A stretch of DNA of 64,000 bases from Silvibacterium bohemicum (lineage in GTDB: Bacteria; Acidobacteriota; Terriglobia; Terriglobales; Acidobacteriaceae), in assembly GCF_001006305.1 (NCBI RefSeq), contig NZ_LBHJ01000003.1:1130631-1194630 (forward strand). The letters are read 5' to 3'. A program made the translations under genes and the position numbers. Under the pieces are notes generated by a model, which saw only the letters and a list, made by a program, of their open reading frames with translations, was not told where the DNA came from and did no database searches. This document shows positions 29,028-37,604 of the stretch, piece after piece (positions within the stretch are counted from its first letter, which is position 1; each line of letters opens with the position of its first letter).

Positions 29028-29840
29028 CTACTTGCGTCCAGTAATCCACCTCGCCGCGCGGTACAGTGCGGGGGGCATGATCTCCGCAGCAGCGCGTTTA
29101 TAAAGAGGGTCTTTCTTCAAATAAAAACTGGGAACATAGATCGAGCTGTGCGGGATCATCGCCGAATCCGGCACCGTGTGGTAGTACGTGGCGAAGGAGA
29201 CTCGTGCGCGCTCCTGGTTCAGCACCGGGCGAACGCCGTGAAAGTTCTCGTCGGTCACTTCGAAGATGATCGTGCGGTTGAAGATCGGCTCCACCACTGC
29301 CTCGCAATGTGTGCCCTTGGTATCCCACAACTCCAGCTGGCCGCCGTACTCGTGCTTCCAATCCTTGTTCAGATACACCAGCATCGCCAGGCGGCGCTTC
29401 AGGCCGGTTACCTGATCGATATTGCGGTCGGCGTGAACATCGAACTTCCCGCCCGAAGGCACCACGTGGTATCCCGCGCCACCCATATAAGGATCGGGAA
29501 GAAGAGCCCAGACGCCCGTGATCTCGGTGATCAGGTACAGGAACTTCGCAGAGTTCAAGAACGCAGTGAATTGATAGCCCGCTTCGCCCAGTTCGACCGC
29601 CGAACGCAGATTCGACTTGGTGGTTCGCGCCGTCCGGTCGTGAACCCAGCGTTCGTTCGACATGGAGGGAATCTCCTCCAGAACCTCGTTCAACATCTCG
29701 TCCGGGAACATGTTGTCGATGACAATGTGCGGAAAGGGCTTCGCTTCCTTATAGGTAACGGCTAGCTCAGCGGTGCTGGCGGGAAGGGATATCTTATCCG
29801 CCAACATGGCCATTATCCCTGCTTCTTGCACTTCTGCCAT
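29028..29840 (-). CDS. 2-oxoglutarate/Fe(II)-dependent oxygenase
   Basis: A 270-residue protein of the prolyl-4-hydroxylase type (2OG-FeII_Oxy_3). The double-stranded beta-helix ligands are visible: H136 and D138 (KFDVHADRN), H201 (ENFHGVRP), and the 2OG-binding R213 (RARVSFATYY). No signal peptide, so cytoplasmic. AGAGG precedes the ATG by about nine bases. It heads the polysaccharide locus but is separated from the kinase gene by 187 bases or more, so shared regulation is possible, not shown. It may hydroxylate a sugar, lipid or peptide of the pathway. Confidence 0.83.
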   Translation of the reverse strand: MAEVQEAGIMAMLADKISLPASTAELAVTYKEAKPFPHIVIDNMFPDEMLNEVLEEIPSMSNERWVHDRTARTTKSNLRSAVELGEAGYQFTAFLNSAKFLYLITEITGVWALLPDPYMGGAGYHVVPSGGKFDVHADRNIDQVTGLKRRLAMLVYLNKDWKHEYGGQLELWDTKGTHCEAVVEPIFNRTIIFEVTDENFHGVRPVLNQERARVSFATYYHTVPDSAMIPHSSIYVPSFYLKKDPLYKRAAAEIMPPALYRAARWITGRK

Positions 29841-30440
29841 AAATGCCTCTTCTTGCGCCTTGACTTGATTTTCACTTTGCTGTGAAGGGGAGCAGCCCTA
29901 TCGCTTCAAAAATGGCGTACCGGGAAAACTCTCAAAGCAAACGGGGGGTTGAAAACGGTCGAGCATCGAAGATCGGTGCCCGTGCCACGCGCCTAATAGA
30001 TGCGCTGTAGGGGGCGATACACACAGTGAGCGGATGCCGAAATTCAAAGCGCTCCGCGATCTTAGCGAGCGACAGAAAGAAACGCGGTAGAGTCGGGGGG
30101 ACTCGCGCTCTTTTCGATTTCGGGATAGGCTTCGCCCATTTTGGCCACAAACCTAGCGGACAAGCCTAGCCCCATCGCAAAACCTCTGTGCAGCAGTGTA
30201 CCCTGAAAACCAAACTCTCAGTGATTGAAGCCTACCAAGGAATGCAAAAAAATGTTATACCCTTTTGGTAATCTAACCCATTTTTATTGAGGCAATTGCC
30301 TAGTATCACTTCGGTAATATCAGATTCCACCCACGGGTGACTCCAGCAAACTTTGGATGGGGTACATAAGTGGTACTGGCGCACCCATCCCGCTCACCCA
30401 AATGGTGTAGTTCATCAGCTTCCCGTAACACAAACTACCC
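29841..30440. other. 600-base gap with a perfect 12-bp palindrome
   Basis: No credible gene. The middle part (30230-30330) is AT-rich compared with its neighbours. It contains the perfect palindrome AGGCAATTGCCT at 30290-30301, a possible operator for the 2OG oxygenase gene on the left. MarC ends at the right edge, so no MarC promoter is expected here. Confidence 0.35.
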
Positions 30441-31124
30441 TTAAAAATGCCGCAGCGTCTCCAGGTACGACCGCACCCCTGTCGAGATAATCTGAATGCC
30501 GATGCACACCAGGATGAACGACGACATCCGCATCACCACAATCGTCCCCGTCTTGCCCAACAGACGCTCCACCTTCCTGGCATAGCGGTAACAGATGTAG
30601 ATCGACGCGCAGACCAGCAACACCCCCACGATGCTCGGCACCAGCACCCGCGGCGACAGAAACGCGATCTCGCTGCGGTCTGACATCAGATGCGCTCCCA
30701 GCGTAATTGCCACCGAGATCGACCCGGGCCCTACCGTAATGGGCAGTGTGAATGGGTAGAACGCGTGATCCATGATGTTCTCACCGTTGTCTCCATCGGA
30801 GTTGGTGCGCTCCCCGGTGCGATTCAGCAGCGACCAGCCGGTGACCGTCACAATCAGTCCCCCGCCGATCTGCACCGCGTAGATCGAAATCCCAAAAAAT
30901 GAGAGCACCTCCGCGCCCCACAGCATGGACACGATGAGCAGCACCAGGCTGTAAAGGGTGATCTTCTGCGCCAACGCATTTTGAACGCGATCTTCGACAT
31001 TGCCAACTAGATTGCTGAAGATGGCGGCGCTCCCCAACGGGTTCACGATGGGAAAAAGCGCGGCAACGACCAGAACGCTTTCCTTCAATAAATACGCAAT
31101 GTCCAGATGCAGGCTGAGCAACAC
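30441..31124 (-). CDS. MarC family membrane protein
   Basis: A 227-residue protein with six predicted helices and the MarC signature near the N-terminus (LFPIVNPLGSAAIFSNLV), plus HAFYPFTLPITVGPGSISVA in the middle. It starts at GTG 31124, eight bases after GGGAG. MarC-family proteins are inner-membrane proteins of uncertain function; older links to antibiotic resistance were not upheld. The neighbours are unrelated. Confidence 0.88.
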   Translation of the reverse strand: MLLSLHLDIAYLLKESVLVVAALFPIVNPLGSAAIFSNLVGNVEDRVQNALAQKITLYSLVLLIVSMLWGAEVLSFFGISIYAVQIGGGLIVTVTGWSLLNRTGERTNSDGDNGENIMDHAFYPFTLPITVGPGSISVAITLGAHLMSDRSEIAFLSPRVLVPSIVGVLLVCASIYICYRYARKVERLLGKTGTIVVMRMSSFILVCIGIQIISTGVRSYLETLRHF

Positions 31125-31269
31125 AAACTCCCGGTGATCCGGTCAAGTTTATCAGCGCGCCCTGCGGAGAAGCCTCCGCTTGCCTTGAAACGCTCCAGAA
31201 TAGCGTCTTGCCAGAGCAGTTCCGGAATAACTGCGATGAGGACAGTGTTATCAGACCGAGGTGCAACTC

Positions 31270-31809
31270 ATGCAGCGTCGTTCCTTCCTCTCCCTGGCGG
31301 CTGGAGCTCTCTCGGCGGCCGCCGTCGATCCTCTCTCGGCAGCTACTTCCCAGGCAACTCTTCATCCGGTCCTATCCGGTATGGATCGCTCCGGAGAAGC
31401 CCATAATCTCGGCATTACCACCATCACCTTCAAAGTGGCCACGCAGGACTCCAACGGGGGACTCTTCGTGATCGAGCACGCGACCCGTCAAAAGGGTGGC
31501 CCCCCGCGTCACATCCATCCGTATCAGGACGAGTGGTTTTACGTAATGGAAGGAGAGTTCCTCTTCGAGATCGGCGACGATCGTCTCACGCTGGGACACG
31601 GCGATTCCATCCTGGCTCCGAGAAACCGGCCGCATGCCTGGGCCTTCGTCGGAAGTACCGGCGGCAAGATGCTCATCTCGTATACTCCAGCGGGCAAGAT
31701 GGAAGCGTTCTTCCGCGATGTCAGCCGAGGCAATGCGATGCCCCCTCAAGATGCGGCGCTGTTTCGCAAGTACGATCTGGAGCTTGTTGGACCGCCGCTT
31801 TCTGTGTAA
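31270..31809 (+). CDS. TAT-exported cupin-domain protein
   Basis: A 179-residue protein from ATG 31270 (GAGG upstream); an in-frame GTG at 31261 is less likely. The N-terminus MQRRSFLSLAAGALSAAAV is a twin-arginine signal. The cupin core has first-motif ligands H81, H83 and E88 (RHIHPYQDEWFYVMEGE) and second-motif H122 (NRPHAWAF), so a mononuclear metal site is likely. TAT export suggests a folded metalloprotein in the periplasm. Substrate unknown. Confidence 0.82.
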   Translation: MQRRSFLSLAAGALSAAAVDPLSAATSQATLHPVLSGMDRSGEAHNLGITTITFKVATQDSNGGLFVIEHATRQKGGPPRHIHPYQDEWFYVMEGEFLFEIGDDRLTLGHGDSILAPRNRPHAWAFVGSTGGKMLISYTPAGKMEAFFRDVSRGNAMPPQDAALFRKYDLELVGPPLSV

Positions 31810-31837
31810 CCCGCAATCAGACAGAAAGCCAAGGAGC

Positions 31838-32107
31838 TCAGGCGTCGCGCCGCCGCCGCGTGTTCGTTCCCGCCGATGGCACCAGAACCGAGGGAGCCTT
31901 CGGATAAAGAGTGTGCGGCCGCTGCCGAATGGTCCGCGGAGGAGCCGTCTTCGACATCTCGCAGTAGCAAAGGCACGACAGGTCGTAGGCGCAAAGGCTC
32001 TCTTCGCAGAACTCGCACACCATCAAAGAATCAGGTCCCTTGACGCGATGCTGATTCATGCACCAATAATCGCGCCGCCGAGGAAACGTAAGAATCGTCG
32101 CCGCCAT
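31838..32107 (-). CDS. Small Cys-rich protein, unknown
   Basis: An 89-residue frame with seven cysteines between residues 16 and 49 (C16, C31, C34, C39, C45, C47, C49: VCEFCEESLCAYDLSCLCYC), then a basic, Arg/Pro-rich tail. TTGAGG lies about eight bases before the ATG. No signal peptide. The clustered cysteines suggest metal binding. It is convergent with the cupin gene (28-base gap). I do not recognise the family, and a chance frame is possible. Confidence 0.45.
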   Translation of the reverse strand: MAATILTFPRRRDYWCMNQHRVKGPDSLMVCEFCEESLCAYDLSCLCYCEMSKTAPPRTIRQRPHTLYPKAPSVLVPSAGTNTRRRRDA

Positions 32108-32516
32108 AAATGAGCCTCAACATCAGTCTCATGCCAAAGGCCATAGCAGCCTGGCGACTTTTTAGTAACGAAGCAAGGACGTTACCCGAGCCGCGGCAAT
32201 ATTCTGGGATGCACATTTTCACGGGAGAGCGTCTCTTGAAGCGTTTTGTCGGCGGCGATCAAGATCAATCGCGGCCACGGAGAATCGGAGATCGCATGCA
32301 CCCTTCAGACCGCCAGAGGATGAAATGCAAAGCCAGATTTCAGCAGTGTGAATCCGCTTCGTAACTCCGTTTTCCAGAGCTACAAGGAGGGCTGGTCACC
32401 TAAGTCGCGAAAACATCACTTAATTAATGGAGTAAGTAATAATTCTTATACAGTTAATAACTTCCACACCTACAACACTGGCAAGTGTAGGCCGGACTCT
32501 CGTATAGTAAGCATCA
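32108..32516 (+). promoter_or_regulatory. AT-rich promoter region of the GHKL/STAS module
   Basis: About 400 bases without a gene. The last 130 bases are markedly AT-rich. A TATAGT hexamer at 32503-32508 ends only eight bases before the ATG at 32517, and no ribosome site is visible, so the message may be leaderless or nearly so. An inverted repeat CCTACA/TGTAGG (about 32468-32490) lies where a regulator could bind. Promoter call by eye. Confidence 0.3.
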
Positions 32517-33416
32517 ATGCGATTGCCAGTTACCGGTGAACTGAATGACCATGCGTGGGAAGAATTATTAAGTGCATGTCAACCCTGCATTTCTGGCGAA
32601 GATAAAACGCTAAAGCTTGATTTCTCGAGCGTCGGATGGAGCTCTCCTTCAGGATTAGTTCCTCTGGCGGCGTTGCTCAACGTTATCCGCAGCAAAGGCG
32701 TCGAAGTGGTTGTGACGCATTATCCGCCCCAGGATATCTGCTCCTATTACTGCAGGATGGATTTTTTAGAGTGCATTGGGGCTGAGACTCCGTGCCAACG
32801 GAATAGAAACAGCGGCGCCGGCAGGTTCATCGAAATTTCAGAGCTTCATAACTCAGAGATTCACGCCGATATCATCGAGCAGTTGTCCGCTTTGCTGGAG
32901 GCAGTGTCCGAGGCGAACGACATCTCGAAGAGAAGTTTTATTGATGCATGCGGGGAGCTCGTCTCCAATACGAGACATGCCTACGATCGAAAGGTCGACC
33001 CAAGGATCACCGAACGTTCCGGCGCACTGATTCAGGCCCAGTATTACCCGAGGGAATCGCAGGTTGAGTTCTGTATCTGCGACACCGGGGTCGGAATTAA
33101 AGCTTCTTTGGAAGCAACAGATACAGCCGGATACAGCTCACATGCTGAGGCTATTACTGCCGCCCTCGCACGCGGAAACCGGAACCAGGAACAGACAGGT
33201 GCAGGACTAGGGCTCGCAGCACTTGCCAGCTACATCAGGAAGAACGGCGGCAGTCTTTCAATTCGCACGGGCGATGCTCGTAAAGTATTGGAAAGAGAGA
33301 GCGTTTCTGCAAAAGAAAAACCGAAAACTTGGCCAGGAACCATTATTACGCTACGATTGAATGTTAAAAGCGATACGAACCTAAGCAAATCCTGGGAAAG
33401 GATGGCACGGTCATGA
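32517..33416 (+). CDS. STAS-like/GHKL ATPase fusion (anti-sigma-type switch protein)
   Basis: A 299-residue cytoplasmic protein. Residues 1-90 look like a STAS-type alpha/beta domain (TLKLDFSSVGWSSPSGLVPL, then GVEVVVTHYP). Residues ~115-285 are a GHKL ATPase of the anti-sigma/histidine-kinase type: N box ELVSNTRHA (N151), G1 box DTGVGI (D189-I194), G2 box GAGLGLA (from G228) and TIITL near the end. There is no histidine-phosphotransfer domain, so it should act on a partner (protein phosphorylation or ATP-dependent binding) rather than as a classic sensor kinase. The stop overlaps the next gene's ATG (ATGA), pointing to that STAS-like protein as partner. The AT-rich setting suggests transfer. 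Confidence 0.75.
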   Translation: MRLPVTGELNDHAWEELLSACQPCISGEDKTLKLDFSSVGWSSPSGLVPLAALLNVIRSKGVEVVVTHYPPQDICSYYCRMDFLECIGAETPCQRNRNSGAGRFIEISELHNSEIHADIIEQLSALLEAVSEANDISKRSFIDACGELVSNTRHAYDRKVDPRITERSGALIQAQYYPRESQVEFCICDTGVGIKASLEATDTAGYSSHAEAITAALARGNRNQEQTGAGLGLAALASYIRKNGGSLSIRTGDARKVLERESVSAKEKPKTWPGTIITLRLNVKSDTNLSKSWERMARS

Positions 33417-33682
33417 CAATACACATGAAAGACTTCGGAAAGTTTCTCATTACTCGTCAGGCTGCCAAGAACCTCCTGGGATCGCTTGCGATCCATGAAA
33501 TACCGGTACTCGACTTTTCATGGGTACAGGTAGCGAATCACCCGTTTATGGATGAACTGGGCAAAGGGATCGTCGCTCAGTTTCCTTCCGTAAACCTACA
33601 GTCGGTGAAGGTCGCCAACAGCAATCCATACATCGATAACTGTGTTGCGGCCGGTTTCGCGACTGCCTCCAAAGCGGCTTAA
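33413..33682 (+). CDS. STAS-like (DUF4325-type) protein
   Basis: An 89-residue protein with the short STAS-like pattern: the strand IPVLDFSWVQVANHPFMDEL, a helix ending in GKGIVAQFPSVNLQSV, and the terminal helix SNPYIDNCVAAGFATA. These proteins resemble anti-sigma antagonists (SpoIIAA-like). The first part (ITRQAAKNLL) is a helix. It is translated from an ATG inside the stop of the GHKL gene, and a terminator follows, so the two genes are a closed unit. A conserved Ser or Thr for phosphorylation is not certain. Confidence 0.7.
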   Translation: MTIHMKDFGKFLITRQAAKNLLGSLAIHEIPVLDFSWVQVANHPFMDELGKGIVAQFPSVNLQSVKVANSNPYIDNCVAAGFATASKAA

Positions 33683-33701
33683 GTCAACTCACAAGCTCTA
33701 A

Positions 33702-33727
33702 CAAAAGCCCTCTCTCGAGGGCTTTTG
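33702..33727 (+). terminator. Terminator of the GHKL/STAS-like unit
   Basis: An 11-bp perfect stem, CAAAAGCCCTC paired with GAGGGCTTTTG, around a four-base loop, 20 bases after the STAS-like stop. It is symmetric, so it could also end leftward transcription from the ASCH-like gene. Confidence 0.88.
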
Positions 33728-33770
33728 TTATTTGCGCTCGGCGATGCATGCAAGCACCTCCTCCAGCCGC

Positions 33771-34064
33771 CTAACCCTTCCGCGCCGCAGGCGGCACATA
33801 GTGAAACCGCACCAGGTAGATCTTCTCGCCCTTGCCGTGCTTCGCGACCTTAAGCAGATCGATCACCCCGAGAAATCCAGACTCCCGGGCCAGCTCCGGC
33901 GTGATATCCGGCAAGCCTATCGGTTCGATCGAGTCGATTTCGATCTCGCCTTCGTCCATGCGGTAACGCCCCCCCACCAGCACATGCGGACGCACCCATA
34001 TTCGAACGCTGCACCTGATGTTTCCGCTGCGAACTCCCTCGCGAAGCCATTTGGCAAAGACCAT
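33771..34064 (-). CDS. Small ASCH-like protein
   Basis: A 97-residue protein of the compact ASCH/PUA-like type: FAKWLREGVRSGNIRCSVRI at the start, VGGRYRMDEGEIEIDSIEPI in the middle, then ITPELARESGFLGVIDLL and the closing strand EKIYLVRFHYVPP. ASCH folds bind RNA or modified nucleic acid in some relatives; nothing here shows the ligand. No signal peptide. It stands alone on the minus strand between a terminator and the porin's upstream region. Confidence 0.68.
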   Translation of the reverse strand: MVFAKWLREGVRSGNIRCSVRIWVRPHVLVGGRYRMDEGEIEIDSIEPIGLPDITPELARESGFLGVIDLLKVAKHGKGEKIYLVRFHYVPPAARKG

Positions 34065-34396
34065 GCCGGGATTTTATCCAACCAGCTCCCTCGCGCGGCA
34101 AAAGTACGCAGCTATTCTCCCGCCGCCAGCTGAACCGCTCGCTGCATAGAGATTGAGGCGGGAGTGAATCCCGAACCGTGAGCCGTCGTCCAGAAAACCT
34201 TCGCCCCGTCCTTCGGTCTCAGTCAGGAACAGGCGCGGCACACGAAATGAGGGCGGCAGCGACAAGAGTGCGAGCAATCTTGGAGCAAAACATGCCGGAA
34301 ATTATATGGGCCCGGGAAGTGCGGTGAATATCATCTCTCCTACCTGTATCCTTCCCCAGCCGCCGGCAATGGTACGATGACGATGCTATAGAGTTA

Positions 34397-34410
34397 ACGA
34401 TTTAAATCGT
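34397..34410. promoter_or_regulatory. 14-bp palindrome upstream of the porin gene
   Basis: ACGATTTAAATCGT is a perfect palindrome 85 bases before the porin ATG. The gap 34065-34495 holds no gene. The site is a possible operator; no regulator is adjacent. Confidence 0.4.
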
Positions 34411-34495
34411 ATTGAATCGGTACATTCCCCAACAGCCCAATCGAACTGCATTGCCGCAGTCCGCAAAAGGGTCGGCTTCGTCGGAGGCTATTGTG

Positions 34496-36394
34496 ATGCC
34501 TGTATTCTGGCGCTATCTACGCGTGCCATCCAGAATTTCTCTCTCCCCTCTCTTCGCTTTCCTCGCCGCGATCCTGATCTTTGCGCCATCCGGCATCCGG
34601 GCTCAGGTGCAGTCCAGTCTGCCCGGAGTCGTGACCGATCCATCCGCTGGAGCCGCCACAAAAGTTTCGGCCGCAAAAGCCGTGGTCACGGTCACAGATA
34701 AAGGCACGCGCCAGGCAGCGCCGGAAACGGCCACCCCCGAAAAAATCGGCCACGAAAAAACCGAGGTAGAAAAGACCAGTCTCACTGGCGCATACAAGTT
34801 CTCGCTGCTGCCTCCCGGCGATTACCGCGTGCAGCTTGCAGCGGCCAGCTTCGACACCTCCGGCGTCGATTCGATCATCAAGAACGCCGTCGGAACCGCC
34901 GGTCTCTATCAGATCCAGGCCCGCGAACCGGCTCCGCCAGCTCCATCCACGCCCGACGCCTGCGCCAGCGGCCACGAGTTCGACACCACCGATTGCACGC
35001 TGACCTGGCACGGCATCACGGTCTACGGTGCCTATGACATCGGCGTCGGCTGGGTCAGTCACGGCTTACCGGAGAACGGCTACAACTACGAAGGCGCATC
35101 GCTGGTGAACCGCAACGGCTACGAACATCGCTTCCTCATCGCGCCCAACAACCTGCAGCAGACGGGTCTCGGCATCAGGGCCAAGGAAGGATCTCTGCAC
35201 GGCTGGTCCGTTGTCTTCAATGCATCCACCGGCATCAATCCGCAGTCCGGCCTGCTCGCCAACGCATCGGCCACCCAGACCGCCAACAACGGCCTTCCCC
35301 GCAGCAGCTATTCGTACGCCATCGATGGCGCGCGCGCAGGTCAACCCTTCAATGACGAAATCTACGGCGGCGTATCGTCGGCGCAATTCGGCACGCTGAC
35401 CGGCGGCCGTCAGCGCTCCCTCGGCACCGATGCGATGCTCCTTTACGATCCGGCCGCCGGCGGCTACGCCTTCTCGTACATCGGATATAACGGCACCATG
35501 GCTGGCGGCGGCGACACCGAGAACAGCCGCTGGGACAGCGCCATAAAGTATCGCCTCACCTATGGTCCGATCCATTTCGGCGCGATGTATAAATTCGCCG
35601 ATGGCAATGGCGGCTGCTATTCCGGCTCCTCAACCTGGACTGCCGCCACCTGCACGCCGGAGTCGGCGCATAACAACGCCTATGGATTCGACCTCGGCGG
35701 AGACCACGGCAGGTTATCCGCCGACATCGTCTACCAGCATTACAACCAGGCGATCAGCGTATTGAACCCCTTGCTCGGGCCGCAGAGTGTCACGCAGTCC
35801 TATCAGTCCACCACCAACAGCATCAATACCAACCCCATCAACGGCATCAATCTCATCGGAACCACCAATACCGTATACGGCATCGTCACCGACAACAACG
35901 GCGTGATTGCCGCCGCCAAATATAAGTGGGATAAGTTCAAGCTCTTTGCCGGCTACGAATACATCTGGCAGAACAACCCGGCGAACCCGTTAGGCGTTGG
36001 AGCCTCCGACCAGGGCGGCTACATCATGAGCGGCGTCGAAGACAACAATCTCGATTCCGAAAAGCTCTTGCAGGTCTGGTGGACAGGCGTGAAGTACGCT
36101 TACGACCACAAAACCGACATTACATTCTCTTGGTACGGGCAGTTGCAGAACGACTTCCGCTTTCCCAAGACCTGCTCGCCCGAGGCCGGCTTCCGCAGCT
36201 CCTGCGCCGGCAGCCTCGACGAGGGATCGCTCTATATCGATCATCACTTCACCAAGCGCTTCGACGGCTTTGCCGGACTCGCCTATTCCTTCGTCACCGG
36301 AGGCCTGGCCATAGCCATCCCCCACGGCCCCGGAGTTCCCTACCTTCACAACAACAACTTCGCGCCATTAATCGGTGGCCGCTTCACCTTCTAA
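34496..36394 (+). CDS. Outer-membrane porin with N-terminal carboxypeptidase-regulatory-like segment
   Basis: A 632-residue protein. I set the start at ATG 34496 because GGAGG lies eight bases before it; the frame opens further upstream (34412). A signal peptide (FAFLAAILIFAPSGIRAQ) is followed by an Ig-like segment (TSLTGAYKFSLLPPGDYRVQ), then a Gram-negative porin-type barrel (about 190-632) rich in Gly, Tyr and Asn. Typical strands are WHGITVYGAYDIGVGW, SLHGWSVVFNASTG and the terminal FAPLIGGRFTF, ending in Phe as barrels do. It likely allows small solutes across the outer membrane; the solute is unknown. Confidence 0.85.
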   Translation: MPVFWRYLRVPSRISLSPLFAFLAAILIFAPSGIRAQVQSSLPGVVTDPSAGAATKVSAAKAVVTVTDKGTRQAAPETATPEKIGHEKTEVEKTSLTGAYKFSLLPPGDYRVQLAAASFDTSGVDSIIKNAVGTAGLYQIQAREPAPPAPSTPDACASGHEFDTTDCTLTWHGITVYGAYDIGVGWVSHGLPENGYNYEGASLVNRNGYEHRFLIAPNNLQQTGLGIRAKEGSLHGWSVVFNASTGINPQSGLLANASATQTANNGLPRSSYSYAIDGARAGQPFNDEIYGGVSSAQFGTLTGGRQRSLGTDAMLLYDPAAGGYAFSYIGYNGTMAGGGDTENSRWDSAIKYRLTYGPIHFGAMYKFADGNGGCYSGSSTWTAATCTPESAHNNAYGFDLGGDHGRLSADIVYQHYNQAISVLNPLLGPQSVTQSYQSTTNSINTNPINGINLIGTTNTVYGIVTDNNGVIAAAKYKWDKFKLFAGYEYIWQNNPANPLGVGASDQGGYIMSGVEDNNLDSEKLLQVWWTGVKYAYDHKTDITFSWYGQLQNDFRFPKTCSPEAGFRSSCAGSLDEGSLYIDHHFTKRFDGFAGLAYSFVTGGLAIAIPHGPGVPYLHNNNFAPLIGGRFTF

Positions 36395-36645
36395 TCGTCT
36401 TCCGCGGGGCTCAGCCAAGAGCCCCCCAGAAGTACCTCCGGGCACGCCACTGGCTTGCATCTCAGGGCGCCGCAGTTGGCTCTCGGTCCGCCGCATCGAA
36501 TTTTCCGAACAATTGCCGAAAGCAAGGCTGCCGCGAGAGCAGGTGGAATTGACGAGAAGGGCGTTTCTCAGGACTGAATGATGCAGGCTGGCGAACCCTA
36601 GACTTTCACGGCTATGACGCTCCCTTGCAAGCGAACCTAGTGTCC

Positions 36646-37530
36646 CTAGAAGCCGTAATAGATACGCTGTCCGTTTCGCTCTTGTCCGCGTCGCAAAACG
36701 CCGTCAAATGATGTCTGCGAATACACATAAACGCCGAGGAAATCTAAAATCGCATTTCCCATGATTGGCGTAACGTATTGCTTGCCCATGAAATGCCTGC
36801 GATGGATCATCAGGATTTCGATTAGCAGATGGTGCATACAGTGGAGAGTGTTATAGAGGGGAGTATTGTGTGTCAGCCTATCCCGTGTTCCCCAGAGCGT
36901 CGGATGCATCAGCTTCGACGGAATGGTGAAGCTCATCAGGTAAAGGTGGTCAAGTCCAACCTGTTTTGCCATCTGTCGCGAATCAATCCGCGTCCACGAG
37001 GCTGGTCGCTGACTTTTACAGACTAGGCACTTCTCCTGCTTGTTTTTTTTTCGCAATTCTGCTGCTCGCCTGGAAAGACTCTCGCGTGCCTCTGGCTCCA
37101 TAGAGATGCCAGTATTTTCATAAATTCCGCTCACAATCTGATCCCAGTCCACCGCATCGTAAGCGCTGAAGTCCTCGAGATACTCCGGCTTCAGATATAG
37201 ATATTTGAGCGTTACGATCCGTTCAAATAGCGCGCGGAGACAGTATTGTGCTCCATGATGCGAATCTGTATGGCTGAGAGTCATGAGGTCGTTTATGTCG
37301 CGGTGGGAAGCGAACATACACCCCACAATGAGGTCTCCTAACTCATCGTCGTCTCGGACCCTTGTCCGAAGGATCAGGCGGCCCATCACCTGCAGCCATT
37401 TGTGAATGATGTCTGGATAATTCGCCCGCCATTCGATGAGTTCCGCCCAAGTCTGCGGCGTGGAAGCGGCGTTCTGTTTCGTGCCGTTTTCATTCTCCCG
37501 AGTGTCATTCTTATCTGCGCCAAGTTGCAT
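36646..37530 (-). CDS. DUF5677 protein
   Basis: A 294-residue, mostly helical protein matching DUF5677 style: LIVGCMFASHRDINDLMTLS, YCLRALFERIVTLKYLYLKP and the C-terminal LYNTLHCMHHLLIEILMIHR. A CxxC-type pair (KCLVC) lies mid-protein. GGAGG precedes the ATG at the right distance. Function unknown; members often occur in accessory or defence-like regions. It lies 74 bases from the TIGR02391 gene on the same strand. A second DUF5677 protein occurs at 58022. Confidence 0.68.
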   Translation of the reverse strand: MQLGADKNDTRENENGTKQNAASTPQTWAELIEWRANYPDIIHKWLQVMGRLILRTRVRDDDELGDLIVGCMFASHRDINDLMTLSHTDSHHGAQYCLRALFERIVTLKYLYLKPEYLEDFSAYDAVDWDQIVSGIYENTGISMEPEARESLSRRAAELRKKNKQEKCLVCKSQRPASWTRIDSRQMAKQVGLDHLYLMSFTIPSKLMHPTLWGTRDRLTHNTPLYNTLHCMHHLLIEILMIHRRHFMGKQYVTPIMGNAILDFLGVYVYSQTSFDGVLRRGQERNGQRIYYGF

Positions 37531-37604
37531 CGCAATCCTCCATGACCAGCTGCGCGTAGGCTAGCCGCCCTTATTGTGGCGCGGCCCTTTCGTATGCATC
37601 GTGC

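Noticed and set aside
29932-30150. Minus-strand 72-codon frame in the gap before MarC
   Set aside because: No ribosome site, no domain, basic random-looking composition.
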